DNA from: Marisalimonas marina
GTDB taxonomy: Bacteria; Pseudomonadota; Alphaproteobacteria; Puniceispirillales; Marisalimonadaceae
Reading direction: 5' to 3'
Assembly (NCBI GenBank): GCA_038131365.1
Contig: JAYPPH010000006.1
Location: 62,001 to 126,000, forward strand
Length of the DNA stretch: 64,000 nucleotides
Positions 63,056-64,000 of this stretch are shown here, one piece after another; position 1 is the first letter of the stretch; the number at the start of each line of letters is the position of its first letter. Both the position numbers and the translations under genes were made by a program. The notes beneath the pieces were generated by a model. That model was not told the DNA's origin. It saw only the letters and a program-made list of their open reading frames with translations, and did not search any database.

Positions 63056-63727
63056 TCAATTTGTTTTATCATAAACAAGTTTAGTAAGTCTTTTAATTTC
63101 ATTTTGCAGGTTTTTTGTAGCTTTTTTTATCTCATCCTCATTCATTTTTTTCTCAACATATATCGGATTTCCAAAGCTATAAAAACCTTTTGAAAATGGA
63201 AATGGTAAGACAAAGTTGTCCCAAGAATTAAAAACTTTATATCTGTTAGTAGACCAAACTAGTGGAATTATAGGTTTTTGAGTAATTTGTGCTAATTTTA
63301 TAATACCTTCTTTTACTACCTCTTTAGGTCCTTTAGGACCATCAGGAGTAATAGCTACACTTTCACCGGACTGTATGCATTTAACCATTTTTCTAAAGGC
63401 TTGCATACCACCCTTTTTTGAAGATCCTAGTATCACTTTCATACCTAAATACTGGAATGCCAGTGAGGTAATCATCCCATCTGAATGACTTGATTGAAGA
63501 GCATTGATAACTCTATTTCTTGGTAATAGGTGAGGACCTAAAAAGAGTCTATTATGCCAGCAACAGAAAATATATTCTTGATCATTATTAAAAATATTTG
63601 ATTTTTCATTTTCAACTAAATATGTCCATCTTATTGATTTGCATACCAAACTTGTTATAAAATAAAAAAGAAAACCAATAAATTTTTGGCCAAAATTAGT
63701 TTTACTAAAACGTTTTATGATACGCAT
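63056..63727 (-). CDS. DUF374 lysophospholipid acyltransferase-like protein
   Basis: The 223-residue protein has a hydrophobic start (FIGFLFYFITSLVCKS), CCWHNRLFLGP, the SSHSDGMITS motif and the TPDGPKGPKEVVKEG motif typical of DUF374 acyltransferase-like proteins. These are often next to waaA and lpxK in alphaproteobacteria and may acylate lipid A or another lipid; the acceptor is unproven. It heads the minus-strand block and is divergent from the probable msbA. Confidence 0.85.
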   Translation of the reverse strand: MRIIKRFSKTNFGQKFIGFLFYFITSLVCKSIRWTYLVENEKSNIFNNDQEYIFCCWHNRLFLGPHLLPRNRVINALQSSHSDGMITSLAFQYLGMKVILGSSKKGGMQAFRKMVKCIQSGESVAITPDGPKGPKEVVKEGIIKLAQITQKPIIPLVWSTNRYKVFNSWDNFVLPFPFSKGFYSFGNPIYVEKKMNEDEIKKATKNLQNEIKRLTKLVYDKTN

Positions 63728-63854
63728 TTATCATTCCAAACTTTTATATTTTGAGTAAATGTTTTGAAAAAATCTAAACAAAACAAAATAATTACCTATA
63801 TATACATATCATTTATATAATAAGTTAACATAAAGTTTTATATTATATCGGAAT

Positions 63855-64000
63855 ATGATGGATAAGGATAAAAATATAAATAAGAGCGCTAAATTAATCC
63901 TTAAAGATTTTTTTAATGATTTTGCATCGAAGTATCTTGTTGATATAATCATAGCCTTTTTTCTATTGATCTTAGTAGCAGCCACAGCTTCTGTGTATCC
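63855..64000 (+). CDS. msbA: probable lipid A export ABC transporter (MsbA-like), 5' end only
   Basis: Only about 48 residues are in the window. The frame opens at ATG 63855 (a second ATG follows at 63858) and reads KDKNINKSAKLILKDFFNDF, then a hydrophobic LVDIIIAFFLLILVAATASVYP. This is the first membrane segment expected of an MsbA-type half-transporter, and msbA next to waaA-lpxK is a common order. No ATPase part is visible, so another ABC exporter is possible. Divergent from DUF374 with about 127 bases between. Confidence 0.6.
   Translation, partial: MMDKDKNINKSAKLILKDFFNDFASKYLVDIIIAFFLLILVAATASVY

Noticed and set aside
1..64000. CRISPR arrays, insertion sequences, prophage or integrase genes
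   Set aside because: No direct-repeat array, transposase, integrase or phage structural gene was seen anywhere in the window.

Overview
The window is a dense stretch of AT-rich bacterial chromosome that reads as an alphaproteobacterium, probably a small-genome marine heterotroph (HIMB59, AEGEAN-169 and SAR116-like lineages are possible; this placement is inference). Markers pointing to Alphaproteobacteria are a DUF3035/BamF lipoprotein directly after lspA, a Coq7-type ubiquinone hydroxylase, an IalB-family periplasmic protein, the tadA / rluB-rsmD arrangement, and a DUF374-waaA-lpxK-lpxL lipid A block. Genes are tightly packed, several tails overlap, and no stretch longer than about 300 bases lacks a gene. 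I saw no insertion sequence, prophage, CRISPR array or recombination gene.

Layout. 71-1006: SprT-like metalloprotein and methylmalonyl-CoA epimerase. 1158-8901: a four-gene operon (pccB, pccA, methylmalonyl-CoA mutase, prpE) that, with the epimerase, carries propionate to succinyl-CoA. 8910-14174: quinone oxidoreductase, a small secreted protein, argG, IalB, rlmN and a Bax-inhibitor-1 protein, ended by a clear terminator. 14223-15879: flavoprotein monooxygenase and glutathione peroxidase. 16101-22053: ATP-type pckA and an RND efflux adaptor/pump pair, ended by a second terminator. 22156-26244: typA, the MocA/XdhC molybdenum-cofactor maturation pair and bioY. 26277-28249: three unrecognised or poorly known genes, one encoding a secreted protein built of three tandem repeats. 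28369-29875: psd-pssA for phosphatidylethanolamine. 29885-34631: P1 peptidase, MFS transporter, moaA, esterase, HNH protein. 34646-36257: YqaA/DedA-like protein, dsbB and coq7.

36341-36425 is tRNA-Leu(CAA). 36450-48458 contains coxG, acnB, a D-threonine-aldolase-like enzyme with a HAD hydrolase, a VOC protein, a DjlA-like co-chaperone and a possible oxidative catabolic group (winged-helix protein, TauD-type dioxygenase, GMC oxidoreductase) bordered by two different gamma-glutamylcyclotransferase-like proteins, then mscS. 48595-55192 is ribF-ileS-lspA-bamF-mutL. 55175-58351 holds rsmD, rluB, tadA and purD. 58437-63727 holds xseA and the lipid A / Kdo / acyltransferase block on the minus strand, and the window ends inside a probable msbA.

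The most unusual observations are sequence lesions in core genes. pccB has ATC where relatives would have ATG. xseA and lpxK each need one single-base frame correction to give a full-length protein. These may be sequencing or assembly errors, recent mutations, or in principle unusual decoding. I found no convincing undescribed system. The best candidates for follow-up are the triple-repeat secreted protein with its two small neighbours, and the two-cyclotransferase/oxidase neighbourhood at 43-47.6 kb.
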